A stretch of DNA of 64,000 bases from Clavulina sp. PMI_390 (lineage: Eukaryota > Basidiomycota > Agaricomycetes > Cantharellales > Hydnaceae): NCBI GenBank assembly GCA_015039315.1, contig WIDE01000006.1:676585-740584 (forward strand), written 5' to 3'. A program made the translations under genes and the position numbers. Position 1 is the stretch's first letter. Each line of letters opens with the position of its first letter. The notes beneath the pieces are model-generated. The model saw only the letters and a list, made by a program, of their open reading frames with translations. It had not been told where the DNA came from and did not search any database. Positions 15,183-25,584 of this stretch are shown piece after piece.

Positions 15183-16909
15183 ATGTTGCTCTCTGACCTC
15201 ACCCCTGAACTTATCCTATGCATTCTGGAGTGCTGCCATGCCTCTCAAATCGTTGCGATTCAATCACTGAACCATTCTTGGCAATCTTTCGTGAACCAGC
15301 ATGAGGGCTCAATATTTCGGCGATGCGCTGTCTTGCACGGGTTTTCTCGTGAAAGCGACAGCCTCGATGCAGCAAAGGCTCGTGATTACGGCTCAGATTG
15401 GCTTGGGGACGTGAGTTCCTGGCGTAACTTCTGTGAGCTATATTGCTAGCGTTCTTCCTCTTTTCTTCGGAAGGAGAAGTGGTTAATCACCATTGGGTGG
15501 GAATTAGGCAAAGAAAATCTACTGCTTGCATCTCGCTGGCGATTTGAGTCTGTACCAGCTAACGCGCGACTCGTGATGCACCACCATGGATTTGCACATC
15601 GAGCCAAGATAGACGAAGATGATGGCCTCCTGCTCTATACTAGTAGCAAAGGAGGGCTCGACGTTCGGGACTCGAAGACACTGGAGCCACTGGGACAATT
15701 TCCCCGAGTGAGTCTAATAAGCCGAGACGCCTCAAAAGCATACTATTCACTGCCCAATAGAGAGCAGTGCGAGCATTCGCCCATCTCGAATATGGGGGCG
15801 GCTTCGCTATCTTTGATCGTGTATTCAACTCTCATGAAGTCTGGGTCAAACGCTCAGTTTCGCATAACTACACTGAGCATCGTTGCCCGGAGAGCGTTCA
15901 AGAAGAGGTGCAAATCAATTTTGCGAGACCCTCTGCGGAATATATCCCCTATTCCGTCTTACACAACCCTACGCCCACTAGGGCCTATCGTTTCATATTC
16001 CCCGAATTACTCGTAGGCTCAGAGGACACAAACACTGCCCACATCTGGGATGTCATTCGGGGAACAGTAGTCGAGGCGTACTCTCTGAAACAAGGGATTG
16101 GTCCACTCATCGAAGAGGATACAATTTGGGGAGCGATGTCATACGTCGAGCTCTCGCGAGATCATATTTTCGTTTCATTTACGGCCAAGCTCGTCGTCTA
16201 TGCTCGAAACACGAGGGCATTTGCGGAATCAACACCCTCATCGTTGCTCACAGGACCTCCTTGGAGAGAGGCAGTACCCGTCCTCGTTCTTCCTCGCGAT
16301 TTCCACGCATCAAGCAGAGCTCAGCGATTTGTATCGCGCTGTGATTTACGCTCACTGGTTAGGATGGGCGAGTATGCCACGGTTACCCCCATGACCAGCA
16401 CGGAGCCTCCACCAGCCATCGAATATTTAGTCGCATTCCCTGCCGTTCACGTATCACCTGACGGGAAGAATTTTGTTGCAGTGGATGAAGACGGCATCAT
16501 CTACTATGTTCGGAACTTTGCGGTGTCTGAGAGCGAGGGGAGGGCAATTTGGGCGTTAGATACTGAGAGCGTCATAGGCAATCTTGCATGGGACGGCGAC
16601 AAATTTGCGTTCAGCACTGTGAGCTTGGGCCTATCTCTCTTCCCTCACAGGTTATGACCTTTATCTGCCTAGGATAACGGTGTCTTCCTCGTGCATATCA
16701 ACCATGACCAGTCAGCAGACGACGAAACGTTCCCTGCCAAGTGGAACCGAGTGTTTTTGGTCAACCCCATTGTCTCGATTGGGGTCTCAAGCCTGCAGAT
16801 GACTAAAACGGCTTTATGGTCAGTCCAGCTCAAGCTAGCGTTCGAGCTGCCTCGTACAGCACGCTCATCCTATAATACAACCAAGGTATTGTTGCTACCC
16901 TCCCTTTGA
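15183..16909 (+). CDS. F-box protein with WD/propeller-like C-terminal part
   Basis: Four exons (15183-15410, 15474-15707, 15761-16618, 16673-16909), all with phase-0 borders, give 518 aa. The F-box is at the very start: LTPELILCILECCHASQI, then VAIQSLNHSWQSFV. Later segments resemble propeller blades (LLVGSEDTNTAHIWDVI; YLVAFPAVHVSPDGKNFVAV; VIGNLAWDGDKFAFS), as in basidiomycete F-box/WD-like proteins. It probably acts as a substrate receptor of SCF ligase. The last exon is less typical and an extra intron near 16885 cannot be excluded. It shares a 173-bp divergent promoter region with the other F-box gene, but outside the F-box I see no strong similarity between the two. Confidence 0.75.
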
Positions 16910-17082
16910 TCGACCGCTGGCCCCAGAAAACGGTGCGTCAATACGTTTAATTTATTCAACTAGGAGGATAGTCTCTAACACAATATTTGGCACGGAATGT
17001 TAGAGCCTGCCCTATTCCAGGTCGATTTTGCAAATGGATCGGTGCAGTGATCTCGTCTGAGGGATGTGGTCCTCCCTGCAGT

Positions 17083-18426
17083 CTACAATGCGGCGTCCTC
17101 AATGGGGCCTGTTTTTGAGACAACTTGTTCAGGGAGCTCAGGAATGCTCCAACGGCCGTAGAGGAGGCTGTTTGTAATGATAACGTGAGACTAGCACAAC
17201 GCAATCAAATGAAGGCTACTTACTCGAAGAGTGCCATGATGGTCCACTTCCTATTCTCTGCTTCTGGGAAGACGAGTGAACGAGGGCCGTAGAAGACCTA
17301 AGGGAGCGTGATTGGTGAGCGTCGATGACATGATTAGAATGAATCACCCCACCTCGTCGTTGACCTCGTAGGGTTTCCGAGGCAGGCAGTGGAGGAATTT
17401 CCAGTTGGGGTTCGCGCCACCCTCTTTGCAAAGAGCCTCAGTGACTTGGTAACCCTTGAAGTCTTTGAGTCGCTGCTCCTTCTCAGCCTCTTGGCCCATC
17501 GAAATCCTAGTGCATCGTTCCAATCAGAGTGCATTCTCGGACATGGGTGGCTCCCTGACGTACCAGGTGTCAGTCACGACGACGTCCGCTCCATGAACGG
17601 CTTCCCGAGGATCGGAGCCCCACCAGATGTCCTTGTCACAGCCAAGTTCCTTGACCTTATCCCACACAGGTGTCGGGCACTGATACATCGGGGCGGACGG
17701 GGTGGCGATCCTCATCTTGTGGCCGAGCCTAGGCAGTGTGACCAGAAGGTCATGTAGCACATTTGAGCTGTCTCCTACCCATGTGACTGTCAGAGGTCGG
17801 AGAGGTTGGAGCTTCGATGCATCGTTGGGACCCCTCGGGAAGGCGGGCGCAGGAGGGAAGAGCGCCGAGTGCTCGTGGAGAGTCATAACGTCGGCGAGGG
17901 TTTGGGTGGGGTGCCAAAGAGACGAGAGGGCGTTGATAACTGGCACAGTGGCGTGCTTGGCCATTTCCTGAACGTTGATCGGATTCGCAGATGAAATGAG
18001 TCAATCTTGGACAGTAGCCACTGAAAGGGTGCCACTCACCTCGATTTCCGAATGGTCACCCACTCGAGCAAAAATGCCTTGGCACATGGAGGACAGAACC
18101 TTGGTTGTATCCTCGACCGACTCATTCACGCCAAGTTGGATGTCTTCCCGTCCTAGGAAGAGTGCTCGGCCTCCAAGAAGTGTGGTCGCAGTTTCGGCAC
18201 TAACACGAGTACGAGTGCTACGCTTCGAGAACAAAAGTGCAATAGACATCAATGCGAGACTGTTTTGTGAAGGGAATGGTACTGGGGGAGGGAACTGCTT
18301 CAGGCGTGGACCCAGCAGTGGCTTTGCTGCAACCTTGAGAGCACGAGAATGCTCCAGCAGGAAGCGAATCTGCCCTACAGACAGGTCTGCAAGGGACATC
18401 AAGTGCTGGGGGCGGATTGCAGGCAT
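17083..18426 (-). CDS. OTC1: Ornithine carbamoyltransferase (arginine biosynthesis)
   Basis: Five exons (18426-18040, 17967-17564, 17506-17353, 17297-17224, 17167-17083) give 367 aa, a normal length. Carbamoyl-phosphate site STRTR is at residues 70-74, HPTQ in [13 protein letters not shown], the ornithine loop DTWISMGQE near 262-270, and HCLP with the catalytic Cys at 303-306. The end IMALFDLLYGRW is recovered only by splicing the last 56-bp intron; reading through would stop early. The enzyme makes citrulline from ornithine and carbamoyl phosphate. The N-terminus [18 protein letters not shown] starts almost at the enzyme core and an in-frame stop lies just upstream, so no mitochondrial transit peptide is visible unless an upstream exon exists. 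Confidence 0.96.
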
Positions 18427-18579
18427 TTCGGGCGAGGTCAGAATGACTCCAGGTCAAGAATTCGAGTCACCCAGTGGAGAAAGAGAGCAGCAAAGGAAAT
18501 AAGTGCACAGCCACTGAACGCGTGACACTGTGACAAAAATCCAACCGTGCGTCCAGCTGGACCCCGCCTCCCGCCCGCC
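18427..18579. promoter_or_regulatory. Short divergent promoter region, OTC / CAP59-like gene
   Basis: 153 bp separate the OTC start codon (18426, minus) from the mannosyltransferase start codon (18580, plus). Both promoters must be compacted here. No TATA box recognised. Confidence 0.5.
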
Positions 18580-20654
18580 ATGCCGATAACAATCGCATTC
18601 AAGCGTCGCACACTCTACAGAGTCGGTGGGGCACTGTTCGGACTCCTGCTGCTTCGACAGCTGTTCTCGTCGTCTGCTCCTCCCCATGAAATCACCCACA
18701 ATAACTACATTGAGCGCGTCACGAAAGGCGCGGACAAATACTTGGATGTCCAGAAATTACCCTTTTTGCAATCTCGCATGGGCCGAGAGGATGACTCTGA
18801 TCTGTTCAGTGACTATATCAAGGGCGGGACGGACGATTTCTGGTCTCGGTTCCAAATCCCATTGTACGTAGGGCCACCGCACCTAACCAGAACATCCATT
18901 TCACATGCCCATGACCATATTTTTTTCACTCTCCTTGTAGCATGAACTCTCCAGAGACTGTGAATATCGACGCCCAGGCACTACGTACATCCATCGAGGA
19001 TCTCCTATCTCTGCACGGATGGGTAGCGGCAGACTGTCCTACCCTCAATCGTCCATTTGGCCAAAACAAGATTCGGGACGCTTATGACGATCTCGCTGGT
19101 GACGGCCAAATGTACTATATCGCGATTATCATTCACTCTGCCGACCATTTCCTCGTTGACCAACTTGCCACTATCGTTCAGCTCGCTCGTACTCTAGGGA
19201 CGAGAAATCTGTTCGTGTCAATGTTGGACTACGACTCCACCGACTCTACACCCACCCTTCTTGACCTTGCGGAATCCGTTCTTACCCTCCTCAGCATCCC
19301 CTTCCGTATCCGCCGAGTCCTCGCCCTCACGAGCGATGAGAAGGCTGGCTATTATCCCCTCGAGGAGGCTTACACCCGCAATCTCGCGCTCGAACCTCTT
19401 CATGAGCTGCGTGATAGACGTGGTATCAAATTCGATAAAGTGGTTTGGCTCAAGGGATTCACGTGCCCGAATGACATCCTCGAGAGCATCAAGGTCTCGC
19501 AGGTGAACAAGGCGGCCATGACATGTGGAATGGATTGGGCTGAAAACAACGGGTTCTTTGTCTTCTCGGATCGTTGGAGGACCAGAGATATGGACGGTGA
19601 CCAGTTCCGAGTCTCTCGATCCACATCTCTCTCTGCCCCTCCGAGAGAAGAGGTCGCTGCCAAGCGCTACGCTCAACATCTTCCATTCCAAGTCTTCTGC
19701 TGCGAAAGCGGGACCCACATCGTTGACCCTGCTCAAACCTACTATGGTGGGATCAAGTACCGCTACTCTCACAACTTCTTCAACTCGTCCTCTGTTGAAG
19801 CCCTTGCCGGGACGAAGAAAGTGCCTACGGAATGGGACCCATATGGCGAGTGTATGGACTCGACGCAGGCATGGTTCTGTCGAGACATATGGCTTCATAC
19901 CGCAGAAGAAAGCATCAAGCTCGCTGCCCAGCCTACTCCACCCGCTACCATCGCCGGCGGCTCAAAGGCGAAACCAGTTGTGAAGCGGCAAGACAAAGCC
20001 GACGAGCATGAAGAAGGCACCGGTCCCCTTGACCCCGTCGCAGCTGGTGGGCCCAAGGTACCCGTTGGCGGCCAACCCCTAGGTGGCATCGGGAAGGGTG
20101 ATGACGCTGCTGCTGCCGCCCCTCCCCCACCTGCTGCCGATGCTGCCACTCCCGAAGATGCCAAGCCTAAAGATGGCGATGAAGTCCCCCCTCCGCCTGC
20201 TGTCAAATCCCCCGACTCTGACGCCGATCGTGGTTCCGACTTTGACACTGTACCAGAGAACTCGCCTCCCCCTCTGGCTGACGAGGAGATTTCATTCAGT
20301 GTCCCGAATTTGGACTTTACGAGCGCTCGCATTATCATCAATCCTAGAACCGTAACGACCTATGCAGGCGTATCACACGCCAAGTTGGCCAATGACCTCT
20401 TCGGAGCTGATAAGGCTCTGGAGAGCAATGGGGACTACCACAAGAATCGTTATGTCTTGGAGGAATGGAAGCCTGCTCCAGATAGCTACGTGTGCCAGGA
20501 GCAAAGGTACGCCACTTGTCGTTGAGACGCTGGACTTTACTAACCCATTTCACTTCACTCTAGATTCACGGGTGGCCGTAAATCTCCTAAAAACCAGCGG
20601 TCATCGCCGTTCTCAATTGATCTCGAGATCAAGGCGCGTCGTGGCCAGCTATGA
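18580..20654 (+). CDS. CAP59/CMT1-type alpha-1,3-mannosyltransferase (GT69)
   Basis: Three exons (18580-18863, 18941-20506, 20564-20654) give 646 aa. A type II anchor is at the N-terminus (basic KRRTLYR, then a hydrophobic stretch near residues 14-28). The CAP59_mtransfer domain follows: YYIAIIIHSADHFL, then NLFVSMLDYDSTDST, then KVVWLKGFTCPNDILES, then MDWAENNGFFVFSDRW, and near the end PRTVTTYAGVSHAKLANDL. The family transfers mannose in alpha-1,3 linkage in the Golgi; in Cryptococcus members act in capsule glycan synthesis, elsewhere in wall or protein glycosylation. An unusual Pro/Ala/Asp-rich segment of about 120 residues (genome about 19930-20290) splits the conserved domain from its conserved C-terminal block. 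Confidence 0.92.
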
Positions 20655-20812
20655 TTGTAGAGTCAGAGTGTACCGAGGACAGTTTGTATTATTGGACTGG
20701 ATTGGGGCTACATTAAGCTTTCGCTTCTCTATTTGGCTTGTTATTAGAGACTTGCTACATCATCGCTATATACGTATATTCCACTTACATATACAACACA
20801 TCATTGCTTCAT

Positions 20813-22081
20813 TTATTCAGCGCTCGCCGATGTCTCGTTATCCTCATCAATCACATGATCGCGAACCCCATTAGGCCCGATGTGCATCGCCCAACCATGC
20901 ACCGTTGAGCGTACTTCAACATCACCCGGATCGTCAGGGAACATCGGCTTCAAAATATTATAAGCTTCTTTTCCTTTCAGCAAGGTTGATAGAACAGTGG
21001 ACGCACCCCTGGTCGCTCAGTAAAGAATTCCTCACATATCCACCCCCTGTTGCGCGCCTTGCTGAAGAATCCCAAGTCCCTTTCGGCAAGATGAGGCCTG
21101 TGGTGTGTGTAGAATACAAGCACCAGAGGTGTTTGGGTGGGTTGGGGTGGCTGCTTGGTTGTATCGGAGACAGTGGCTCTGGAGAGGACTTTTGCACAAG
21201 TATCGAGCAGTGCATCATGCTGCGCGCCCATGGTTTAACTAATGGGGCCTATTCAATGGTAGCATAGTACTCACGGCTGCATGGTTGAAAATGAGATCGC
21301 TCAGGATAATGAGGTCAAACAGCTGTGGTCGTTCGCCACTGTTCTGAATGGCTTCTAGAAGAGGAGTAGTGTCCCGGCCCCAGATATATCCCTGCACAGA
21401 GACTCGATCGCTGAGTGCATCGGGCACATTGCTTTGAACGTTGCGCGAGATATTGTCGAGGAGCGGAGGGTCAGGGTAATCAGTCAGGACAGCCTATGCT
21501 GGAGGAAGATGATACCGGAGAAAATTGAGTCCCAATTCAAAGCTAATCTTCAGGGGGGAGTTGTATACCTTTCGAGCTCCCTCTAAAACTGTCACGATGC
21601 CAGGTAGAGCACCGCCCGCACCCAGCTCGAGAACATTCTTTCCCGCACACAAGTACGAGGAATTGGTATCAACATAAGACGCGAAGCACCGTGCAGCGTT
21701 CCATCTGTCGCGATCAGAGGCCATATAAACGTGATATGTGCATGATTGGAGCAGATTATTAGGGTGTTCGGTACGCGAATAGTGCAGGCAGTAATTTTTG
21801 CAGCGAGAACTCACAGGTGATGACCCCAAAGAGGATGTGATCCAACTAGTCGTATTGAAAGTCTATCCCATGCGCGATCAGGAGCATCGGGCTTTGCGTC
21901 AGGCGATGGAATGCTAGCGACACGATCGTAAATTTCGATCGTCGGTTCTGGAGATTGGGGACGCTCCGGCTCCTGACAGCGGTCACAACCAATCACGAGT
22001 AAAGTCAGGACACTTGAAGTTTCTAAACGAGTTCCCTTTTCGTACTGGGATAAGGTCCCCTAAACCTAGCTCTTCATCCAT
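20813..22081 (-). CDS. EFM7: Protein N-terminal and lysine N-methyltransferase EFM7 (NNT1 family)
   Basis: Six exons (22081-22046, 21972-21815, 21704-21569, 21493-21275, 21219-21007, 20947-20813) give 298 aa. SAM motif I is NVLELGAGGALPG (residues 87 on), followed by the family motif TDYPDPPLLDNI, the post-motif LIILSDLIFNH, and the hallmark VFYTHHRPHLAERDLGFF. The last 59-bp intron restores PMFPDDPGDVEVRSTVHGW; without it the frame would stop early. The family methylates the N-terminal Gly and neighbouring Lys of translation elongation factor 1A. It is the intact half of a duplicated segment whose second copy (25105-25584) is broken. Gene end is 159 bp from the convergent mannosyltransferase gene. 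Confidence 0.93.
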
Positions 22082-22407
22082 CTCTTCTGATCGAGAAAAG
22101 CTTGTCACGTTTGTGACTTTGACAACCATGTCACTCATTCGTGCTCCTCATGTGCGACTCCAGACTGGTCCTCGGCCAAGTCTTGCAATTACCTGACTAG
22201 AAGATATGGATCTTCAAGTCTATAGTCGGAGGATGCAACGAATATAGTAGCAAGAGAGTTGCCAACAGCCCAGAAGTACCATAGTGATAGACAAGGCTAA
22301 CGAAAATGTAAGCATCCCGACAATGCGCTTAGCCGCAGGGCACGCAACGAAATCTTGTCAAATGAGAAACTTATGACGCAGGTTTAGAAAGGAAAGTGTG
22401 AAGAGCT

Positions 22408-22677
22408 CTAATGATTCCAGCTCCGAGGCGCTTCTTCATCGTGGTGGTTCCCTCCAGGCAGATCGTCATACTATAACAGTTACATGCAAAAGGAACCGAT
22501 CGTCCGCAAGGTTCAGCGGCAGAGGGGGGCTATATTGGAATAGGAAACTGAAAACTTACAGAAGTGCTAGTATAGTCAGGCGAGTACCCGTCTGGCTTCC
22601 CCACTCCCCCCCCCCCCCAAAAAAAAGCGGGAAAACAGCCCCCAAGAACAGGAAAAAAATCTTATAAATTAAAGAAA
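22408..22677 (-). pseudogene. 3' remnant of a 7-TM membrane protein gene
   Basis: On the minus strand the last exon of the intact paralogue at 26032-28025 has a clear counterpart here: DDLPGGNHHDEEAPRSWNH then a stop at 22408, against DDELPGGNRRDEKAPQSWGH in the intact gene. Upstream, the penultimate exon is missing: the sequence jumps from the intron before the last exon to the intron before the missing exon (about 22590). No transmembrane segment remains. A C13A8 run at 22606-22626 sits close to the deletion point. The tail exon still reads open, so the loss looks fairly recent. Confidence 0.8.
22606..22626 (+). repeat. Homopolymer run C13-A8
   Basis: Thirteen C directly followed by eight A. 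It sits near the breakpoint of the truncated 7-TM remnant, and the exact length may be uncertain because such runs are error-prone. Confidence 0.8.
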
Positions 22678-23113
22678 GCATTTTTGGTCATTTTTGGTCA
22701 TTTTATGACATCCACTACCTAACACCATCTGTAGCGGAGTAAATGTACTATATCCTCATCCCAAACTACCAACTTTTCGGGATCAAAAGCATTCTTTTCC
22801 TGTCAAAACCCCTATACCTACTCATTAGTCATTTCAGGAAATCGCACAACGAATGTACTTGCAAATTGTTTTGTGCTCCTATGAACACCTCCGATTAGAT
22901 GATTCTTTCTTCCCACGCTAGTCAAGTTCCTCACCCTCTCGTCTGTCCCGATCTCCAACCCTACTACCACATCCCCGCCGCTAGTTCGCGTTTCAGTCGC
23001 GTCTTAGTCGCGTCCTAGTCGCGCTAGAATAGGGCAAATACTGCTTACACTGACTGACTGACTGCCAAACGCGATCCGTTCTCAGTCGCGACCTATTGTG
23101 TGTCTCATCCTTG
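22678..23113. repeat. Non-coding stretch with AGTCGCG repeats upstream of an orphan gene
   Basis: The motif AGTCGCG occurs at 22995, 23006 and 23017 (11-bp spacing, about one helical turn) and again at 23084. A CTGA micro-repeat lies at 23049-23064. A near-tandem ATTTTTGGTC repeat lies at 22680-22705. A further AGTCGCG lies just after the orphan gene's stop at 24018. This may be a regulatory array or subterminal repeats of an inserted element. Confidence 0.55.
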
Positions 23114-24014
23114 ATGTCCTCTGTACCCAGCAAACGCAAAAGGGACTCTTCCCATCAGGATCAAGTCCTGGAGGAACAAGGCAAAACTTCTCTTCGAAGC
23201 TCCAACCAGGTTCGCCAACATGACAGCATGGATCTATCCCTGTAACCTCATCGGGCTAATACATTGTGTCCAAATCCAGGCCTCTGAAACGACCAAAAAT
23301 GCGCCTATTGATGTCCAAGATGGCATCACGACTCCTCAGAACGCCCATGGAGTCCTTAAGACGCGCCGAATCCCCTCAAATCCCCTTTTCCAGACTCCCG
23401 TTGTCTCACAGGCTTCTAATCGTGTTCAGCCTTACCCCCAACTATCGACCGCTTTTTTGTCACTCAACCAGCCAACAACAAGGCAGGCTACTGAACTCAC
23501 AGGTCTGTCGCCGCCCCCTAGCCCTCCTCCGCGGTTCCACATGACCCGTCACGAGAAGACCTCCCAACAGGGGCCCATGGTCGGCGATGCCCTTGTATCT
23601 TCCCCCACGTCGGGCCAGACCCCGAAACAGGGCATTGAATTGACCAACCATACCCATCCATCGGCTGGGCAATCTCTGCCTCATGACTATGTCGTCCCAC
23701 TCTCATGTTACCCTCTTGCTGCTTATGATTCCATCGCATCTCCTGGCGCCGTTGTTCATCGTCCCCAGGATGTCTCTTTGCCTGACGACCCTGACCCACA
23801 AGAGTTCACTCTGGGCAACCATTATAATTGGAGCCACATGATAGCCCATGTCCTCTGGGGAGCTCCTCAACCCTCTTCTGGTCTCCCGCTGGATCTCATA
23901 CTTGAGGTGATGAAGGCAGCTTATCCTCAATGTGCTGGCGCCTACGGCGAACGCGGTTGGCTGAGCTGGCGGGTTCGTCACTTAAAGCTTGTTCTATCTG
24001 AATATCTTCGCTAA
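23114..24014 (+). CDS. Hypothetical protein (orphan)
   Basis: Two exons (23114-23209, 23280-24014) with a phase-0, 70-bp intron give 276 aa; I do not recognise the family. The start MSSVPSKRKRDSSHQD carries a basic run that could be a nuclear signal. The middle is Pro/Ser/Thr/Gln-rich and probably disordered. A better folded C-terminal part reads YNWSHMIAHVLWGAPQPS, then LDLILEVMKAAYPQ and WLSWRVRHLKLVLSEYLR. A further open stretch at 24113-24382 (coiled-coil-like, rich in Glu/Leu/Arg) could be a last exon after an intron ending in CTAATCGCAG at 24108. The gene lies in sequence inserted between two halves of a segmental duplication, so it may be transposon-borne or young. Intron donor GTTCGC is weak. 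Confidence 0.5.
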
Positions 24015-24382
24015 CAGAGTCGCGGCCTCCTTATGATCACTCTCTGGTCACGCCATCGCGCATATCTCACCATGCCGCCATCCTGATTGCCGCATTCTAA
24101 TCGCAGCGAACGGTGTGCGAAGTACTGGTGTCCTTCGAATGTTTTGTACTACTTCGACCTGCAGATACACCCTCGCAAACCCTTTGGTGTTACGACGTCG
24201 AAAAAGCAGAGCTGGGGTTGAAGCCTATTGAGCAGAGCCGCTCGGAGGGGCTTATTATCAAGGAGGAAATGGGGCGGATTGAGGCGGATGAGAAGCGATT
24301 ACTGGGAGAACTGCTCGTAACTCGCCAAGGGGAGATATTGGCTGAAGCTCTTTTGCGTGTCCAGCAGAGAATGACACTATAA

Positions 24383-25104
24383 CCTGCATGAATCTTTAAC
24401 TGCCAGAATCACCGCTCTCATCAATACAATGGTCCATGTTTGTCATTTCCCTATTGGCATTCTCTCACCAGGCCCCTAAGCACCATCATCGAATCCAACT
24501 TTCACGTAATGGCACTGACGAGAAACTCATAGAACACAATGAGGTCCCCTGAAATCCCTGCAGACCACTTGAATACCATGCCATCATAAATCCTCAAGCC
24601 TAGTAGCAGATGAATGATGCTTATCAGATAGAAAGCTACCTCACAGCTCTGCCAGTGTTGTTTGGACCATATTCTACCATTGCATTTCACACTGAGAGAC
24701 CTCATACTACAACAATTCGTCAGCACTTGAATTTGTGATGCATGAATGTGTCCGCCATGTCTCGGGCCATTACCGAGAACTCGCGAGTCAACCCTGACAT
24801 TACTCAAACTCTTGCCGACGCCATTTTTCCTGTTGCCGACCTCTCTCAGACCGTTCGCACTGACTTTGGGCTCCATCAAGAAAGCTTTCGCGACTCACAC
24901 AACCGATTACACACCAAGGAGAGTACGGATGACGCTTCCTCAACAAGCGACTCCCCTCTGTCTGGCTTTACGCAGCTCACGGATACTCCTAAAGCCCCTT
25001 GCGCGCGGCAGGCTTACAGTCAGAACAGTCTACTCTGCAGGGAAACGACGTCGAAGCGCAGTGAGCTGAAACTCAGGTACAATCTCCAAATAAATTTCGT
25101 ATAC
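24383..25104. other. Unassigned accessory sequence, open frame at 24742-25119
   Basis: About 720 bp between the orphan gene and the broken EFM7 copy. A 125-codon frame opens at ATG 24742 (start MNVSAMSRAITENSRVNP) and runs into the duplicated segment; it has no family motif, hydrophobic segment or splice support, and I would not call it a gene. On the minus strand around 24530-24650 there is a hydrophobic stretch (VAFYLISIIHLLLGLRIY) that could be a relic of a membrane protein. Confidence 0.35.
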
Positions 25105-25584
25105 TTTTTGACCCTCTAAAACCGTCACAATGCCAAGTAGAGCGCCACCCACACCCAGCCAGAGAACATTCCTTGCCGCACACAAATCCGACGAGTTGGT
25201 ATCGACGTAAGACGCGAAGCACCGTGCAGCGTTCTATCTGTGGCGAGTGGAGGCCAGATGAACGTGATGTATGCGTTATCAGAGTAAATTATTACGGTCC
25301 TGGGTATACGAATAGCGCAGGCAATAATTTGGTAACGAGAACTCACAGGAGATGACCCCAAAGAGGATATGATCCAACTATTCGTATTGATAATCTATCC
25401 CATGCACCGTCAGGAGTATCAGGTTTTGCGTCAGGTAATAGAATGCTCGACAGGATGGTAAATTTCGATCGTCGGTTCTGGAGGGAGACGTTCCGGCTCC
25501 TGACAGCGGCCACAATCAACCACGAGTAAGTTATAATACCTGAAGTTTCTAAACAAGGTCTCCTAAACCTAGCTCCTCATCCAT
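25105..25584 (-). pseudogene. Broken copy of EFM7 (exons 1-3 only)
   Basis: This is a diverged duplicate of 21569-22081. The ATG equivalent is at 25584, but about 24 bp covering the end of exon 1 and its splice donor are gone, so the frame meets TAG after 11 codons. At the first codon of exon 3 the conserved Trp is TAG (about 25232). The SAM motif ELGAG has become WLGVG. Exons 4-6 are absent: the similarity ends at about 25105. It cannot make a working methyltransferase; the intact gene is at 20813-22081. Confidence 0.88.

Larger units (their letters stand above)
21569..22677. repeat. Segmental duplication, left copy
   Basis: This stretch aligns by eye with 25105-26600 in the same orientation: EFM7 exons 1-3, the EFM7 upstream spacer, the last exon of a 7-TM gene and an AC-rich intron piece. 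Shared landmarks include GACTAGAAGATATGGAT (about 22196 and 25642) and TTAGAAAGGAAAGTGTGAA (about 22383 and 26008). This copy lacks about 165 bp present at 25745-25910 and about 300 bp present at 26215-26512. Confidence 0.85.

Noticed and set aside
19895..20341. Gly/Ala/Ser-rich open frame on the minus strand
   Set aside because: It is the antisense image of the Pro/Ala-rich part of the mannosyltransferase.
20950..21010. Frameshift near the end of EFM7
   Set aside because: A standard 59-bp intron (21006-20948) restores the conserved PMFPDDPGD block.
22995..23023. CRISPR-like array from the AGTCGCG repeats
   Set aside because: The unit is 11 bp without spacers and the organism is a fungus.
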